Below are positions 29,536 to 30,303 of a stretch of 30,303 nt of DNA, one piece after another (the first letter of the stretch is position 1; each line of letters starts with the position of its first letter). The notes below the pieces were generated by a model, which searched no databases, was not told the DNA's origin, and saw only the letters and a list, made by a program, of their open reading frames with translations. A program made the translations under genes and the position numbers. The DNA is from Sperchopsis tessellata (lineage: Eukaryota > Arthropoda > Insecta > Coleoptera > Hydrophilidae), in contig JAWQRN010000392.1 in the NCBI GenBank assembly GCA_033557685.1, positions 1 through 30,303 on the forward strand, in the 5' to 3' direction.

Positions 29536-30303
29536 ATGGAACACCCATACTCCTCAAAAAAAAAAATTTGTTATTTTTATTTAGTGTTGACATGAACACT
29601 ATATCATTAACTCGTGTGTGATGGATTTTCATACAGAGTCATGTCCAAGAAATGAAAATTTAAAATTATATATTATTCTTCATATATATTTTTTTATTAA
29701 TCCCATTTACAATGAAAATATAAATTTAGAAATATTTTTGAGATCTAAATCTAAGTTAAATAGACAATTTAAAAAGTAACATTAATTAAAATACAGAATT
29801 CCACTAACCTAAACAGAAAATTTAATTCATAGATAAAATTTAACTGATGTAAACAACAAAAACCACAACAATTTTATAAAAATATCGAACAAGAAACTTA
29901 TAAATATTAAAATTTTTTTTGCATACTAAGAAATTCCGCTCAAATTGGCTGCTCAACATTTTAAATATTGCAGTTTTGGAGAAAATATAACATAACACAT
30001 GAGAGATGGGAATTTTTTCCCCAGAAAGTATCATATAACACCTCGGGAAAAATTATGGTTTTCTCTATAAACTATTTCACCTTCTTGGGGACACTCTTTG
30101 ACAGTATACATACCATTTTACAGCATCCTGTTCTGAAATCTTTTTACTGAGGCAGTGATAAAAGTACTTTATAAAAAATATCAACATTTTAAATCTTTGC
30201 AGTAGTCTAAACATTTATTCTAAGATATTTTATGGTACTTGAATATAAAATTAGATATTCGGCATTTTCAAAATGAACCTGTATTGTCAAACAGTGTCTT
30301 TCT
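29536..30303. other. Terminal intron stretch; possible docking sequence
   Basis: AT-rich up to 29960. The part from 29990 to 30150 is somewhat less AT-rich and includes GAGAGATGGGAATTTTTTCC (30001-30020), which contains TGGGAAT at 30007-30013, complementary to ATTCCCA. No constitutive exon is recognisable before the window ends. Confidence 0.35.

Noticed and set aside
1..30303. CRISPR arrays, operons, ribosome binding sites or other prokaryotic features
   Set aside because: Spliced Ig exons, long introns and animal transposons show a eukaryotic genome; the repeats seen are foldbacks and transposon ends, not regularly spaced direct repeats.

Overview
The window is AT-rich, intron-dominated eukaryotic DNA from an arthropod, most likely an insect. 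It carries one recognisable host gene in pieces: a tandem array of alternative exons of the Down syndrome cell adhesion molecule gene Dscam1, all on the + strand. Each exon encodes one immunoglobulin domain of the Ig7 type, which corresponds to the Drosophila exon 9 cluster. Every intact copy is 285 or 288 nt, starts after an AG acceptor at codon position 2 (TT/TG/TA), ends AAYG or AAGG before GT, and is phase 1-1, so any one copy can replace another. No constitutive Dscam exon lies inside the window; the upstream exon and exon 10 must lie outside it. The insect order cannot be fixed from this sequence.

I count 21 exon units. Fourteen are intact (138-425, 4659-4946, 5212-5499, 8982-9269, 9650-9937, 12902-13189, 14190-14474, 16271-16555, 17839-18123, 18513-18800, 23667-23954, 25751-26038, 27465-27752, 28639-28926). 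One is 5'-truncated but could be rescued by an internal acceptor (13738-13993). One is full length except for TGA at the invariant Trp (26821-27108). Five are decayed relics (4531-4637, 18912-19113, 20545-20821, 23439-23575, 26231-26466). The exons fall into blocks of relatives: group A at 138-13189 (with one outlier at 4659), group B at 13738-18123, group C at 18513-26466, and group D at 26821-28926. This is the pattern expected from local tandem duplication followed by decay.

The long introns are filled with decayed mobile elements. In order these are: a Ty3/gypsy gag-protease-pol remnant on the minus strand (1690-3480, possible LTR to 3840); repeats and a hairpin (6014-6508); a piggyBac transposase remnant on the minus strand (7080-8650); a palindromic element (9305-9544); an RTE/jockey-like non-LTR reverse transcriptase remnant on the minus strand (10413-11240); an I-clade-like non-LTR remnant (21347-23220); an internally deleted mariner with both inverted repeats (24266-25182); and a 357-bp foldback element after the last exon (29179-29535).

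Functionally, the exons are alternatives. In Dscam1 exactly one Ig7 exon is joined between the same two constitutive exons, and the choice alters homophilic binding specificity in neurons and haemocytes. Two intronic signals may bear on how the choice is made. The 5' splice sites nearly all lack the +4/+5 AG consensus. A short ATTCCY element also recurs about 64-100 nt downstream of roughly half of the intact exons, and I propose it as a candidate selector or splicing element.
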